A stretch of DNA of 64,000 bases from contig BCGN01000011.1 of the NCBI GenBank assembly GCA_001599295.1, forward strand, positions 186,001 to 250,000. Direction: 5' to 3'. The stretch is from Sporopachydermia quercuum. Lineage: Eukaryota > Ascomycota > Sporopachydermiomycetes > Sporopachydermiales > Sporopachydermiaceae. This document shows, piece by piece, positions 63,098 through 64,000 of this stretch. Positions within the stretch are counted from its first letter, which is position 1. Every line of letters starts with the position of its first letter. A model generated the notes under the pieces. That model saw nothing but the letters and a program-made list of their open reading frames with translations. It did not search any database and had not been told where the DNA came from. The position numbers and the translations under genes were made by a program.

Positions 63098-64000
63098 TTA
63101 ATTCAACAGAGAATGAACATTTGATCCAGCATTTGAAGTATTAACAAAATCAATTCTCTTAGGATCTTCTTCAATTCTGCTTGAATTCACCTTGTTTTTA
63201 ACTCCAATCAAAGAAAACTCAGCCCCAACAACACTTTTCCTATCTGATGCTCCTGACACTGATAGCTTTGGTAACGGCAATTCACTGATATAAGACACAG
63301 ATTGCTTTCTTCTCTCTACAGGTTGACTGCTTGAGCTCAGCGAACGTACTTTCCCTTCATGAGGCTCTCGTATTATTATAGGCACAGGAACTTTCTTATT
63401 ATCAAGTCCTGATCCACTTTGATTCTTGCTGTTGTCAGGAACAGAACCTGATCTGTCAACTCTTTCCTCGAGAACAACGCCAGAAGAAGACGAATGTGCA
63501 GTTTCACCTAACACGGTATTGTTACTATTAACGTTTGCTGTTGACACATGAGTTATGTTATTGCTATTGGGTTTTAGCATTGAAGACGTACCACTAGTGG
63601 AATTACTAGGATGATTCATAGAGCTTGACGAGGGACCTGAGATAGACCCTTGGAAAGGATTCGTTGCCAACGGATCATATAAGACAGAAGGATTTCTGTT
63701 TCTGCCCGCCCCAGTGAATTTGATTTCACTCCAATGAGAATCTCTAGCAGTTCTACTCCATGGGCCGGTAAAATTACCTACATGAGACGTGTCATCAGGC
63801 TTCAGTTTACTTCGAGCTCTTCCACCGTCGTTGGTATCATTTAGACCAGATCTTTGATGAGATTGGGTCTGATTTAGGCCAAATGCTCTCCCTGATCTTG
63901 GTGATGGTTCCTCTGATCTTTCAAATTTACGAACAGGAGGAGGGGTTCTTGCCTTCATTCTCTCATCTGATAGTTTCTGGCTCAATGCTGGTCTTTTGTT
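63098..64000 (-). CDS. Partial Ser/Asn-rich protein, 5' end beyond the window
   Basis: The C-terminal 300 codons of a longer gene run off the right edge: the frame stays open to base 64000, so there is no start codon here. The sequence is disordered and rich in Ser, Asn, Pro and Arg, with patches such as ARTPPPVRKFERSEEPSPRSG, WSRTARDSHWSEIKFTGAGR and SVSYISELPLPKLSV. The repeated Arg/Pro/Trp pattern hints at an RNA-binding or translation-related regulator, but I recognise no family. It is convergent with ARP8. Confidence 0.7.
   Translation of the reverse strand, partial: NKRPALSQKLSDERMKARTPPPVRKFERSEEPSPRSGRAFGLNQTQSHQRSGLNDTNDGGRARSKLKPDDTSHVGNFTGPWSRTARDSHWSEIKFTGAGRNRNPSVLYDPLATNPFQGSISGPSSSSMNHPSNSTSGTSSMLKPNSNNITHVSTANVNSNNTVLGETAHSSSSGVVLEERVDRSGSVPDNSKNQSGSGLDNKKVPVPIIIREPHEGKVRSLSSSSQPVERRKQSVSYISELPLPKLSVSGASDRKSVVGAEFSLIGVKNKVNSSRIEEDPKRIDFVNTSNAGSNVHSLLN

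Overview
This window is nuclear DNA from a budding yeast (Saccharomycotina). It is AT-rich, with tRNA and protein genes of clear yeast type, short introns (65-112 nt) with GTAAGT, GTATGT or GTGAGT donors, and about 26 recognisable protein genes. CTG codons sit at near-invariant leucines (the SLLNDPN stretch of Rad6, the [12 protein letters not shown] stretch of Ilv3), so CUG is read as Leu and the CUG-Ser and CUG-Ala clades are unlikely. A nuclear copy of mitochondrial DNA at 51.5-52.2 kb carries part of nad3, so the mitochondrial genome encodes (or recently encoded) Complex I. Together with an SMN homologue, MTP18 and a class II sirtuin, none of which Saccharomyces cerevisiae has, this points to a yeast outside Saccharomycetaceae. 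I cannot name the species. Single Ns are scattered through the sequence.

Layout. 0-9 kb: histone H2B (+); class II sirtuin and the circularly permuted mitochondrial GTPase GEP3 (-); DSC3 (+); spliced MTP18 (-). 9-18 kb: a gene desert of about 9.3 kb holding only short open stretches, tandem repeats and perhaps decayed sequence. 18-32.7 kb: spliced CYR1 adenylate cyclase (+), SYS1 (-), DRS1 helicase (+), spliced LMO1/ELMO (-), a three-exon DUF4112 membrane protein gene (-), and a bZIP factor (-). 32.7-43.9 kb: a long divergent intergenic region, a 1143-residue Ser/Asn-rich protein (+), vacuolar proteinase B PRB1 (-), spliced UTP23 (+) and a GEP7-like mitochondrial protein (+). 44.3-48.6 kb: spliced RAD6 (-), an intron-containing tRNA-Gln(UUG) (+), three-exon COX16 (-) and an Old Yellow Enzyme (+). 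49-64 kb: spliced ILV3 (+), the mitochondrial insertion (cob, trnT, cox2 and nad3 pieces), ELP2 (+), an AYR1-like reductase (-), a spliced SMN homologue (+), ARP8 (+), and a partial Ser/Asn-rich gene running off the right edge (-).

Most of these are dispersed housekeeping genes with no operon-like logic. Mitochondrial functions recur (GEP3, MTP18, GEP7-like, COX16, ILV3 and possibly the sirtuin). Eleven nuclear introns were reconstructed from splice signals plus protein conservation. Three of them (MTP18, RAD6, SMN) appear to end in AAG rather than TAG or CAG.

The most notable item is the two-exon gene at 57507-58116. It encodes a 165-residue protein with the Gemin2-binding N-terminus and YG-box C-terminus of SMN, the core of the snRNP assembly machinery, which S. 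cerevisiae has lost. It is easy to miss because of its intron and AAG acceptor.
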